Source: Pseudomonas viridiflava
GTDB lineage: Bacteria; Pseudomonadota; Gammaproteobacteria; Pseudomonadales; Pseudomonadaceae
Assembly (NCBI RefSeq): GCF_900589395.1
Contig: NZ_UUIS01000066.1
Location: 1-64,000, forward strand
DNA: 64,000 bases
Reading direction: 5' to 3'
Numbering within the stretch: position 1 is the first letter of the stretch; each line of letters begins with the position of its first letter. The position numbers and the translations under genes are program-made. Below are positions 25,377 to 34,344 of this stretch, one piece after another. The notes below the pieces were generated by a model. The model saw only the letters and a program-made list of their open reading frames with translations. It did no database searches and had not been told where the DNA came from.

Positions 25377-26720
25377 ATGGCGATTGAAGAGGATGCAGGC
25401 CGGGCTACCCGGTTGACTCTGGGCCTGATCATTGCGCTGGTGGTTGGAGTTGTGTTCGGGGGCTATGCGTTTTGGGGCTGGTACGTTCAGCCCCCGCCTC
25501 CTGAGTCCAACATCAGCCTGGAGCGGGTCGCCGGAACGGTTGAGTCAGACACTGAGGAAACCCCGGCGTACCGGGGACTTTTGGAACAATACAATCGCAA
25601 TGGCGTGCAACAGGCCCAAGAGCAGAACGCCAGTTTCATTGCCAGCATGCCTATGGCCCAGGAGCCTATTGAGATCCAACCAAGGTCGGAACCTTCCCCC
25701 GTACCGGATCCTGACCAGGAAGCCCTCAACCAGGCCAAGGCAAGCACTCCTTTGGACGAGCGAAAGCTGGAGGCCTTGGGCAATTTTCTCAAGCGCCTGG
25801 AAGATCAGCGAGCGCTGGAAAGCACGGGTTTGCAGACAGCCCGTCTGCTGGGTGAGTCCGGTGACAGCTACCAGGCCTGGAGCGAGAGCCTCAATGGCGG
25901 ACGGCGTAACACGGCGATGACGGCGAACACTGCCGGCAGCGCGTCAGGTGCCACAGGATCCGGAGCAGACTCACCGGCGCCCGTAGAAGTCATCGCGCCG
26001 TACTGGCGGGCTCCAGGCGAGATCGATATCGGTATCGATTCGGATAACAGCACCACGCCGGTGCTGGCCCGAATCAACACCGGTAAGCATGCCGGCATCG
26101 TGCTCAAGGCCCCAGACGGCGCCAAGTTGACCGGTGAAGGGGTGGTCATTCACTTCACCGAGATGGCCTACAAAGGCGTCAATTACCGGGTCGATGCCTA
26201 CGCCCTGCAGGAAGACACCCTGCTGGCCAACGTGGCCAGCGACGTGAACCACCGCTACATGTCGCGCATTGTGCTTCCGGCCCTGCTGAACGGGATCGGC
26301 AGCGTCGGAGAGCTGTACTCGCAGGCCAATACCGAGGTGATCAGCAATGGATTCACCACCGAGGTTGTACGCCCTGGTCTGCCGGACGGCACGGCGGTAC
26401 TGGGCTCCATGGCCGGTGGCGCGGCCAGCCAGGCGGCGAAGGTGCTGACCGAAGATGCCGCCCGTGTGCCGGCGACACAGGTCACGGTCATCAAGGGGCA
26501 AGTGGTGGCCATTCAGTTCATGCGCGGCGTGTATGCGGGTGATGCCATCGTGCCGGGTGAAGGCGGCGACACGGTCAAGGCTTCGATCCCGCTTCGTGCT
26601 TCAACCGGATCTGCCAATTCGACAACCAGCCCTGCTACCCCAACGACGCCTGAGCAATGGCGGGCCACGGCCCACTCGCAGATCCAGGCCCAACAACAGC
26701 TTATGGAGCGCAATCAATGA
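25377..26720 (+). CDS. traO: TraO, DotG/IcmE-like core channel protein
   Basis: This encodes 447 residues from ATG 25377, chosen because GGAG lies 5 bases upstream and it follows the traN stop directly. One transmembrane helix spans about 14-37 (LTLGLIIALVVGVVFGGYAF). A Pro/Glu/Gln-rich linker follows. The C-terminal half (about 210-400) is the VirB10/TrbI-like DotG domain with IDIGIDSDNSTTPVLARI and GKHAGIVLKAPDGAKL. The protein should span both membranes. It lacks the long pentapeptide repeats of Legionella DotG, as plasmid homologues do. It overlaps traP by four bases. Confidence 0.9.
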   Translation: MAIEEDAGRATRLTLGLIIALVVGVVFGGYAFWGWYVQPPPPESNISLERVAGTVESDTEETPAYRGLLEQYNRNGVQQAQEQNASFIASMPMAQEPIEIQPRSEPSPVPDPDQEALNQAKASTPLDERKLEALGNFLKRLEDQRALESTGLQTARLLGESGDSYQAWSESLNGGRRNTAMTANTAGSASGATGSGADSPAPVEVIAPYWRAPGEIDIGIDSDNSTTPVLARINTGKHAGIVLKAPDGAKLTGEGVVIHFTEMAYKGVNYRVDAYALQEDTLLANVASDVNHRYMSRIVLPALLNGIGSVGELYSQANTEVISNGFTTEVVRPGLPDGTAVLGSMAGGAASQAAKVLTEDAARVPATQVTVIKGQVVAIQFMRGVYAGDAIVPGEGGDTVKASIPLRASTGSANSTTSPATPTTPEQWRATAHSQIQAQQQLMERNQ

Positions 26721-27400
26721 GTGAATTCAGCACCCAGGCAGCGCCTGAGCCGATCGTGCCTCCGGCATCACGCCAACCGTCACGACCGGCCAGCGAATGG
26801 CTGACAAAACCGGTCCTAATGGGGCAATCAGCCCCTTGGCTTGCCTTGTACGCGGTGGTTTTGATTGCAGCAGGCTGGTACTTGTTTGCGCCGGAAAGCT
26901 CGCCGTCGACGAACCGACTGGCCTTTGGCGAGCAAGACATGGTGGCCAGTCAACCCACGATGTCGATGCCCCGCGCCGAGCCCCATTCGACTCAGCTCCA
27001 GGAGCAGGTGGTCACGATGGTGACGGGTGTGCGCACTTACGCCGAAACCAACCGTGATGCCATTACAAAGCTGGCTGCCACGGTGAAATCGCTGACCGAA
27101 TCACAAGCGGCTCTCAAGCAGCAAATCAGCGAACTGCAGGCGCATAACGCCTTGCTCTCGGCCCGACCTGCAGCGCGATCGGGTAACCGCACAACCCAGC
27201 CGAGGACCACCAATGCCCCAGGCACCCCTTCCCCGTTGGCCGGTATGCGTGTCAGTGCCGTCCAGAACGGCATGGCCTGGGTGACCTGGCAGGAAAAAAC
27301 CTGGGCGGTGCAGGTGGGTGACACCTTGGGGCCAGTGACAGTCACCGGCATCGATGCCAAGTCGCGGCGGGTGCGCACCAGTGCGGGCCTGCTGGAATGA
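26717..27400 (+). CDS. traP: TraP, inner-membrane type IVB protein
   Basis: This encodes 227 residues from the ATG overlapping the traO stop. It has a Pro-rich cytoplasmic N-terminus, one membrane helix at about 38-57 (APWLALYAVVLIAAGWYLF), a coiled-coil stretch at about 115-150 (KLAATVKSLTESQAALKQQI) and a small C-terminal beta domain (AVQNGMAWVTWQEKTWAVQV). This layout matches TraP of R64 and loosely IcmG/DotF. The call rests on architecture and on its place between traO and traQ. Confidence 0.8.
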   Translation: MSEFSTQAAPEPIVPPASRQPSRPASEWLTKPVLMGQSAPWLALYAVVLIAAGWYLFAPESSPSTNRLAFGEQDMVASQPTMSMPRAEPHSTQLQEQVVTMVTGVRTYAETNRDAITKLAATVKSLTESQAALKQQISELQAHNALLSARPAARSGNRTTQPRTTNAPGTPSPLAGMRVSAVQNGMAWVTWQEKTWAVQVGDTLGPVTVTGIDAKSRRVRTSAGLLE

Positions 27401-27408
27401 GGTGATCG

Positions 27409-27945
27409 ATGAACGGCTCCAAAGATGCGATCCAAATCTTGGTGGCCCTTGCCAACGGCCTGCTGAGCGCTTTCGTTCAACTGATGTTTTCCCTGGGCGC
27501 GCTGTTTGCGGTGGTCGGAGCGGTTATCTACCTGTCGCAACACGCCAGTATGAAAAAAGCCCCTGGCCAGACGCAGGGCAGCGGCAAGGTGATTGCGTGG
27601 CTGTTGCTGTGTGGTGGCCTGGCCGGACTGGATCAGATGATTGAAGCCGGTGCCCGGCAACTGGGCTGGAAAGGCGTCACGTTCACCGCGATCAGCTACG
27701 TCAATGTGGGCACCTTTGGTGTGGCTGCCGATGCGGCCAACGCCATGCTGACGCTGGTTCGGATGATCGGCGTGATGTTTGCCCTACAGGGCATGTTGAG
27801 CTGGAGACGCTCACTCAAGGATGGTCACACCGGCCTGTCAGCTGGTGAAGATGTTAGTAAAGGCACCCTCAAGTTCATCCTGGGCGTGCTGTGTGTCTGC
27901 AATCCCTATCTGCTCGATGCACTGAAGAAAACCCTGGGCCTCTGA
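27409..27945 (+). CDS. traQ: TraQ, polytopic inner-membrane protein (IcmC/DotE-like)
   Basis: This encodes 178 residues with hydrophobic segments at about 9-42 (LANGLLSAFVQLMFSLGALF), 60-75, 105-128 and 150-166. The pattern resembles IcmC/DotE/DotV-type membrane proteins and TraQ of R64. GAGG lies upstream of the ATG, and the gap to traP is 8 bp. No catalytic motif is seen. Position between traP and traR supports the name. Confidence 0.8.
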   Translation: MNGSKDAIQILVALANGLLSAFVQLMFSLGALFAVVGAVIYLSQHASMKKAPGQTQGSGKVIAWLLLCGGLAGLDQMIEAGARQLGWKGVTFTAISYVNVGTFGVAADAANAMLTLVRMIGVMFALQGMLSWRRSLKDGHTGLSAGEDVSKGTLKFILGVLCVCNPYLLDALKKTLGL

Positions 27946-28014
27946 GCCCTGCGCATTCATGCGCACCCCTGTTTCTGCTGCACCCCTCAACTCAATCGTA
28001 ATCAAGGAAATATC

Positions 28015-28401
28015 ATGTCCAACAACATGCTGCTGTCTGCCTGCGTGCACGTAACCCTGCTCAAAGAAAAACTGGCTGCTCGCTGCGTCAAGAGCCTCAC
28101 CGTCATGGCGGCGGTCTCGCCGGTCACGGCCTTCGCCGCCACTGACATTGCCGGTATGGCCAACGCTGCCGCCGTGGGCAGTAAGTCGGGGCTGAAATCT
28201 GTCCTGACCATCGCCCAGTTCATCGGGGTGGTGTTTGTCGGTGGTGGTCTGATCGCGGCCAAGAACAAGAAGGACAACCCCCAGATCAAGGTCAGTCACA
28301 TCGCCGGTGCCCTCGCCTTCGGCGTCATGCTGATCGCGATCCCGGAAATCATCAAACGCTCGCAAGCACAAATGGGCCTGACGCCTATCACTGTCGGTTA
28401 A
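28015..28401 (+). CDS. traR: TraR, small membrane protein (IcmD/DotP-like)
   Basis: This encodes 128 residues. An N-terminal hydrophobic segment ending near AFA (residue 40) may act as a signal. Two further helices lie at about 63-82 (VLTIAQFIGVVFVGGGLIAA) and 94-110. The middle contains the GxxNAAAVGSKSGLKS segment typical of IcmD-like proteins. AAGGAA precedes the start. Small, polytopic and directly after traQ, it matches TraR in R64. Confidence 0.8.
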   Translation: MSNNMLLSACVHVTLLKEKLAARCVKSLTVMAAVSPVTAFAATDIAGMANAAAVGSKSGLKSVLTIAQFIGVVFVGGGLIAAKNKKDNPQIKVSHIAGALAFGVMLIAIPEIIKRSQAQMGLTPITVG

Positions 28402-28415
28402 CCAGGACGGCTGGG

Positions 28416-29411
28416 GTGGCTACGGCCACTCCAGACCAGGAGCGTTTGAAGATGGAAAGAATGGAAAAAGATGCAATCGTGCTCCAGTACGAAGGATTCC
28501 ATGAGGGGCACTATGAACCGGACGATTTGGCGTCCTATGCATATGAGGGTGACTACCACGCCTTGTTACAGGACGGTGACGTAGGCTTTTTCGACACGGG
28601 CGCCGGTGATGACGATCCGGACTGGACGCCCAGCGCTGAATGGGCGGATGACATCGATGATCAGGGCACACCGCAAACGGCTCGACCGCGACTGAAGGAC
28701 GTGGACGACGTCGAACAGGGCATGGTTGCGATGCGAGAAATCAAGAAGCGTCCCGATCAGGCCGCACTGATGCCACTGGCTTTGGACATCAGCGGGGAAA
28801 CCGAATCCCCGGTGCCCATTTCAGTATCTGGTAGCCAATGTGCCTGCTGTGGCCTGCAGACAAAAAAACTGTGGCAGGGCGCACGCACCGCCCTGGATGA
28901 GCCTCACGCCGTTTGCACCCTGTGCTACCTCACCGGCCACCTGGACAGCCCCACGGCAGCGCATGGGCAACTCGCTTACCTGCCGGGCCTGGCCCCGGAA
29001 AACGCCATCCACCTGCAACGCCGTGCTTTGCTGGCCATCCTGGGTGGGACTGAAGAACAACAGGCGGAAGGCAACCGGATCTGGAGCTGGATGGACCGTC
29101 ATGCCCGCGAGGTGGAAGTGAACTGGGGCACGGCCCGTGCCGGTGAGTTTGCCCATGCCTTGAAACGCCTGTCGCCCGGCAAGCGCAGCCAGCTGCAGCA
29201 GCGCCTGGCGGGCTGCGTGCTGATGTTGCCGGCTGACATGTTCAGCGATCTGTCTCTGCTATTGCCGGCCACCAGAACCGTCGAGTCTGCGCTGACCTCG
29301 TACAGCTGGGCCACCTATACCCGCAGTGATTTATACGTCGAGCCTGTAACAGGCTCATCTGAATCTGAAAATGAGCAAACTCCTGCCGATCTTGCCGCTG
29401 ACCGCCCCTGA
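28416..29411 (+). CDS. traT: TraT, IcmJ/DotN-like zinc-binding protein
   Basis: This encodes 331 residues. GTG 28416 with AGGACGG upstream is the likely start, and an ATG at residue 13 is the alternative. The N-terminal 110 residues are acidic (DDPDWTPSAEWADDIDD). The centre has two CxxC pairs, CACC and CTLC, about 40 residues apart, as in the HNH-like zinc fold of IcmJ/DotN, which supports the DotL (TrbC) coupling complex. The acidic N-terminal extension is not in the family as I know it. R64 traS would precede this gene but is absent. Confidence 0.78.
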   Translation: MATATPDQERLKMERMEKDAIVLQYEGFHEGHYEPDDLASYAYEGDYHALLQDGDVGFFDTGAGDDDPDWTPSAEWADDIDDQGTPQTARPRLKDVDDVEQGMVAMREIKKRPDQAALMPLALDISGETESPVPISVSGSQCACCGLQTKKLWQGARTALDEPHAVCTLCYLTGHLDSPTAAHGQLAYLPGLAPENAIHLQRRALLAILGGTEEQQAEGNRIWSWMDRHAREVEVNWGTARAGEFAHALKRLSPGKRSQLQQRLAGCVLMLPADMFSDLSLLLPATRTVESALTSYSWATYTRSDLYVEPVTGSSESENEQTPADLAADRP

Positions 29412-29440
29412 CCGGGAGGGTCCACCCCGGAGCAAATACC

Positions 29441-32400
29441 ATGTCGAGCCTTGTGCGCTGGATTGAAAACCTGATCACCACCGCTTCACGCTTTACCGTT
29501 TCCCGAGACCTGCCCGACTACTGCGACCTGCAGACCGTGATTCGCCTGACGGAGGATGACCGGGTCCGTCATCCTGAGCTTACGGCGCCTTATATCATGG
29601 TCACCGATGACGGCGACTACTGCACCGTCTATGCCGTGGCCGGCAGTTTCTGCGACACCGATGAGCAAGCCGCCAAGGACCAACCCTATTCCTGGCAAGG
29701 CCGTCTGGAGCGCATGACCAATTCGCTGACGGCCACGTATCGCCGGCACGGACACAAGGTCAGCCTGGTCTTCGAGTCAGATCCTGATCGAGGCATTGAA
29801 GAGGTTGATGCCCTGCTGGCCCCCCAGTACCGCTCCATCGAGCGCACTGGCATCAACATGAAGGAAATCCTGGACGAGACGCGAGCCAAGCTGGCCCCCT
29901 GGGTTTCGCGAGAGCGCTGTTACCTAGTGTGTTACACCGGGCGCAATGCCATGTCTGCGCATGAGCTGATCGACGAGAACAAACGTCTTAAAGGCTTGAT
30001 CGAAAAAAGCCCGAATGCGCGCTTTGGTCAAAACCCGGTCCTGGCTGAAATGGCCGGTCTAAAAATCCGCCATGACGCTTTTCTCAACCTGGTTGAAGGT
30101 GCCTTGGGCGATAACGGCCAGGGTGTCATGCTTGAGCGCCTCGATGCGCATGCGGCAGGTCGTGCCTTGCGTGAACAGGTCGACCGGCTGGGAACACCCG
30201 CAGGCTGGCAGCCGTTGTTACCCGATGATCCGATCATCCCGCACGGGGTGCGCAAGGGCGATGACCACACACCGTTTCTGGCGCCCTGGCTGAACTTCCA
30301 ACTGCTCAATCAGGACGTCCAGACCCAAGGCAACAAGCTGTGCATCAATGGCATGTGGCACGGCACATTGTCAGTCGAACTGGGTCCACAGGCCCCGGCC
30401 AGCTTTGCCAAACTCAAGGATTTAATACCTCGCAGCGTGCCGTGGCGGGTGCGCATGGACATCATGCCAGGCGGCATGACGGCGTTGGGCACGAAGAAAA
30501 ACCTGCTGGACTTCATGGCCTTTGTCCCACCGTTACGCCCGGTGTGGTCCTCGATTGAAGACCTGATGGTGGTGGATAAGGAAGAACCCATCTGCGTCAT
30601 GACCATCATGGCCTCGACCTGGGGAGCCACGTCGGAGGCGGTGACACGGAACCTGACCCTGATCAAACAAGCCTTCGAAGCCTGGGGGATTTGCGGGGTA
30701 ACCCAGACCTTTGGCGATCCGGTACGGGCCTGGGCGGCGACCCTGGTGGCGTCCAGCAAGGGCAGTGGTATTCACCTGTTATATCCACCTCTGTCCGAGG
30801 CGCTGAACCTGCTACCGCTGACCCGGCCTGCCTCGGCCTGGCAGGACGACGGCAACGCGCTGTTTCCGACCCTGGACGGCAAGCTGTACCCGGTGGGCCT
30901 GGCCACCACCAAGCAGAACAAGCTGACCAATATCATTTGTGGCTCGCCAGGTTTGGGCAAGTCGGTGTTGCTCAACAAGCTGGGGAATGTGCAGATCACC
31001 AGTGCCCAGCAGAAGTTGCCGTTCATTGCCGGCGTCGACAAGGGGTTCTCGATGCAGGGGCAGATCGCGCTGTTGCGCGACTCGCTGCCGGAACACCGCA
31101 AGGATGAGGCGATCGGCATTGTGTTGCAGAACGACCGGTCGCACTGCCGCAACCTGTTCGATATCCAGTTGGGCGCCCAGTATCCCATTGCGCCTGAGCG
31201 CAACTGGATCATGAGCATGCTGACGGCGATGTGCATTGATCCCAGTGACGGTGATCCACCCAATGCGCGAGATACCCGGCAGATCCTGGATCGAGTCATC
31301 ACGATGGCCTACACCAATAACGCGGAAATCAGCCCTCGTGCCTATGACGCCGGTCTGGTGCCGTCTGTTGATCAGGCGCTGCGCAGCAGTGGCCTGCGCG
31401 AACGGCATCCTGCCCATTGGTGGGCCACGGCGACCTGGTACGAGGTGCGCGACTTGCTGTTTGCCGAAGGTTTTGTGCGCGAAGCCCAGCAGGCGCAGTT
31501 CCAGGCAGTGCCGGAGATGGCTGACATGACCAGCTTTCTGAACCATGAAAACATTCTCTCAGCGTTCGGCAAGGTGCAACGCGATCACAGCAACGAGTTC
31601 CTGGTGGACTACCTGCGCCGCTGTATGACTGATGCCTGTTCGGAGTTTCGCATGCTGGCCGGGCGTACCCAGTTTGTCATCAGCCCGCAGACCCGCGTGA
31701 TTGCCATCGACCTGAACAACGTCATGGGCGACGACAGTAAGTCCGGGCACCTGAAGACCGGGATCATGTTCATGTTTGCCGGGCATGTGGCCGGAGGCGA
31801 CTTCGTATTGCCTCAGTACCGCGACGAGCTGTTCCAGGCCGTCTCGCCGTTGTATCACCCGCTGCACCACGAACGCCTTGAGCAACTGGACCAGGAAGTC
31901 AAAACCAAGGTCTACGACGAGCTGCACAACGCGGCCAAAGCACCCTTCATCTTCGCGAGTCTGGAAACCCAGGACCGCGAGCAGCGCAAGTTTGGTATCC
32001 GTACCGTGCTGTCCTCCCAGTATGTACGTGATTTTCCTAAAGCGATCCTGGCGTCAGCCAACTCGCTGTTCATGATGGAAGTGGATCCACAGGACGAAGC
32101 GTTGCTGATCGACCATTTCAAAGTGCCCAAGGTCACGATCCGCACCTTTCAAAGCAAAGGCACCGGGCCGGCCCAGGACGGCAGTGGCGTGCCCTTCCTC
32201 GGCGTCTTTCGCGTCAAGGGCGACGGCACGCTGGCTCGGGTGCTTAAAAACGCGATGGGGCCGCTTGAGTTATGGGCCTTGAACTCAGCGCCGGGCAACA
32301 GCGCTTTGCGCCGGATTCTGTATGACGAAGTTGGCGGCGCTACGGCGCGGGCCATCCTGGCGAGCAAGTTCGCCCAAGGCACCGCCGAGAAGTTAATCGC

Positions 32401-32494
32401 ACTGCGACAGCGACAGGCCCAGGAAACCAATGCCACCAACGTCACCCGCACGCTGGCCAGTGAGCTGATTGCTCAGCGTGGTTACAACATTTAA
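29441..32494 (+). CDS. traU: TraU, DotO/IcmB-like VirB4-type ATPase
   Basis: This encodes 1017 residues. An N-terminal VirB4/CagE-like domain (to about 480) is followed by a RecA-like motor domain with Walker A GSPGLGKSV (about 501-509). Downstream come TRVIAIDLNNVMG and, near 800-850, a region equivalent to Walker B and neighbours, including FASLETQDREQRKFGIRTVL. DotO forms the hexameric cytoplasmic base of type IVB machines and docks DotB (TraJ). It is the largest machine component in the window. R64 traV is missing between this gene and traW. Confidence 0.93.
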   Translation: MSSLVRWIENLITTASRFTVSRDLPDYCDLQTVIRLTEDDRVRHPELTAPYIMVTDDGDYCTVYAVAGSFCDTDEQAAKDQPYSWQGRLERMTNSLTATYRRHGHKVSLVFESDPDRGIEEVDALLAPQYRSIERTGINMKEILDETRAKLAPWVSRERCYLVCYTGRNAMSAHELIDENKRLKGLIEKSPNARFGQNPVLAEMAGLKIRHDAFLNLVEGALGDNGQGVMLERLDAHAAGRALREQVDRLGTPAGWQPLLPDDPIIPHGVRKGDDHTPFLAPWLNFQLLNQDVQTQGNKLCINGMWHGTLSVELGPQAPASFAKLKDLIPRSVPWRVRMDIMPGGMTALGTKKNLLDFMAFVPPLRPVWSSIEDLMVVDKEEPICVMTIMASTWGATSEAVTRNLTLIKQAFEAWGICGVTQTFGDPVRAWAATLVASSKGSGIHLLYPPLSEALNLLPLTRPASAWQDDGNALFPTLDGKLYPVGLATTKQNKLTNIICGSPGLGKSVLLNKLGNVQITSAQQKLPFIAGVDKGFSMQGQIALLRDSLPEHRKDEAIGIVLQNDRSHCRNLFDIQLGAQYPIAPERNWIMSMLTAMCIDPSDGDPPNARDTRQILDRVITMAYTNNAEISPRAYDAGLVPSVDQALRSSGLRERHPAHWWATATWYEVRDLLFAEGFVREAQQAQFQAVPEMADMTSFLNHENILSAFGKVQRDHSNEFLVDYLRRCMTDACSEFRMLAGRTQFVISPQTRVIAIDLNNVMGDDSKSGHLKTGIMFMFAGHVAGGDFVLPQYRDELFQAVSPLYHPLHHERLEQLDQEVKTKVYDELHNAAKAPFIFASLETQDREQRKFGIRTVLSSQYVRDFPKAILASANSLFMMEVDPQDEALLIDHFKVPKVTIRTFQSKGTGPAQDGSGVPFLGVFRVKGDGTLARVLKNAMGPLELWALNSAPGNSALRRILYDEVGGATARAILASKFAQGTAEKLIALRQRQAQETNATNVTRTLASELIAQRGYNI

Positions 32495-32504
32495 GGAACA
32501 AACC

Positions 32505-33710
32505 ATGAATCAACATCGAATCGCGGTGGCTGTGGCCATCGCGTTAGCAAGCCCGTGCGCCCTGGCATCCGTCATGCCGGTCGCAGTGATGTCCAGTCTG
32601 CCGATTACCGTCTCGGTGGTTCCGGCCCTGACCCGGATGCAAGCCACGCTGGCTGAGATCCTGAGTACCGAAATGCAGATCGGTACAGCGATCGTGCAAG
32701 CCAGCGATAAGGAGATTGCAGCGGCGAGTGAGGTCGGACGAGCGCAACGTGAGGCTGACATTTTCGGACGACAGACCGAGCGTCTGGAGCGTGCGCGAGA
32801 CACCTACAGTGTGCCGGACAGCATCTGCAGTGAGTCGGCGTCGGGAGTGGCGACCGCTGTGGCCAAAACCAGTCGCGCCGGCGCATCGCGTTTGTCGGGT
32901 GGCCAGGGCGTCAGCAATGCGGTGGTCAAGAAAACGGTCGCCTCTGAGCCGGTCGCTCCGCGCCAAGGCGGCTATCGCAGCGCCGCCATGCATGCGGCTT
33001 ATTGCACGGCAGAAGAAGCCAAACAGTACGGCGGCACGGATCTATGCCCGGCTGTCTCCAGTTTGCCGGGGGGCGATATCGAAATGCGCTCGCTGATCGA
33101 CGGTGCCGGCGCGGTCGGCAAGGCGCCTGATCTGACGTTCAATCAGGACCAGGTCGATGCCGCAATGGCCTATATGAAAAACACGTCACGGCATGACGGC
33201 GGACGTGTGCCAGGCAAAGGCGAGATCCAGACGGCGACAGGCCGTGAGTACCAGGGGCTGATGACCCAGTACAAAGGAATTCAGAGCGCGGCGAGCCAGC
33301 CGCAACTGGACATGATCGCGGCGAGCCAGGCCAACCCGGCCACGCAAGCCGCCCTGGCCGAAACCCTGCGAAGCCCGTCGGCAGCGCAATACTTTACCTC
33401 GACGGCTAGCCGCGAAGCCCAACGGACCGGGCAGATGAGCGAGCGGGAGTTCGAGTCCTTTGAAGTCGGACGACGCTATGCCAACACGGCCTACGAGACT
33501 GACCTGCAGCAGATGAGTGGCGACAACCTGCTTCGTGAAGTGGTGCGCGTGCAAAGCCTGGGCAACTGGCTGCAGTTGAGCATCAAGAACGAGCAGCGTC
33601 AGGCCAACGTCATCGCAGGTCAGGCACTGGCCCTGGCGGCTGACAGTAAGTACGTGCCGCAGCTGCAGGAGCTGTCCGGGAAAATGAGTGCAGGAGTGAG
33701 CGCGCAATGA
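32505..33710 (+). CDS. traW: TraW, periplasmic transfer protein
   Basis: This encodes 401 residues from ATG 32505 (AAGGAACAAACC upstream). A signal peptide ends near PCALA. The mature protein has a coiled-coil stretch (residues 45-90, EILSTEMQIGTAIVQASDKE), a central region with cysteines (SICSES, AYCTAEEAK, DLCPAV) and a helical C-terminus (FESFEVGRRYANTAY). I know no biochemical function. The name follows R64 order (traU, traW, traX, traY) and matching size. It overlaps traX by four bases. Confidence 0.72.
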   Translation: MNQHRIAVAVAIALASPCALASVMPVAVMSSLPITVSVVPALTRMQATLAEILSTEMQIGTAIVQASDKEIAAASEVGRAQREADIFGRQTERLERARDTYSVPDSICSESASGVATAVAKTSRAGASRLSGGQGVSNAVVKKTVASEPVAPRQGGYRSAAMHAAYCTAEEAKQYGGTDLCPAVSSLPGGDIEMRSLIDGAGAVGKAPDLTFNQDQVDAAMAYMKNTSRHDGGRVPGKGEIQTATGREYQGLMTQYKGIQSAASQPQLDMIAASQANPATQAALAETLRSPSAAQYFTSTASREAQRTGQMSEREFESFEVGRRYANTAYETDLQQMSGDNLLREVVRVQSLGNWLQLSIKNEQRQANVIAGQALALAADSKYVPQLQELSGKMSAGVSAQ

Positions 33711-34276
33711 CCACGGAATCGAGAACAGAAAATCCCCTGGAGGCAGTTGGCCCAAGCCGGGCGACACCCTTGCAGCGGGTTGGCCGGGTTGGCCTGGATA
33801 TCCTCAATCCACTATCAGACCTGAAGGTGCTTTACGGCGGTATGAAACCCACCTTGGGCCGGTTGAGCGATTTGCGCGAGCGTTTGCGCAGACCCAAGGC
33901 GGCGCAAGCGTCCTTGACCTGGGCGCAGGCAGTCGAGAGTTCAGGGCAATCCGTTGAGCAACTTGCACGCGGCTATCGGCGCAGCCGCTATCTCAGTTGG
34001 TCGGTGATGATGCTAACGGGGGGCCTGTTGCTGACGTTACTCGGATTGCTGGCAGTGGCAGGGTTCGACTTGCCTGAAGCGCCCATGCACCGCGCTGTCA
34101 TCACCCTGTTCGTGCTCACCACTCTTTGTGCCGTCAGTCTGACCAAGGTGCTCAAGACTAATTACAGGCTGTGGCAGCTCACCAGTCAGCGTGTCAGCCA
34201 CGATGAGGGCGGCACGTTTGCCCATTACAAAGCCGAGAACAGAATATGGTTACAACTGGTAACGATGAGTAGCTGA
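33707..34276 (+). CDS. traX: TraX, inner-membrane transfer protein
   Basis: This encodes 189 residues. The first 95 are cytoplasmic and basic (LRERLRRPKAAQASLTWAQA). Two transmembrane helices follow at about 97-118 (SVMMLTGGLLLTLLGLLAVA) and 129-147, then a short tail. This layout and its place directly before traY match R64 TraX; it is not related to F TraX. It starts within the end of traW (ATGA overlap). Confidence 0.75.
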   Translation: MTTESRTENPLEAVGPSRATPLQRVGRVGLDILNPLSDLKVLYGGMKPTLGRLSDLRERLRRPKAAQASLTWAQAVESSGQSVEQLARGYRRSRYLSWSVMMLTGGLLLTLLGLLAVAGFDLPEAPMHRAVITLFVLTTLCAVSLTKVLKTNYRLWQLTSQRVSHDEGGTFAHYKAENRIWLQLVTMSS

Positions 34277-34344
34277 CAAGCCAATCAACTCTCGTCACTC
34301 CCCTTTCTCGTTAGACCCACCTCATTCACCTATCTGGATACCCT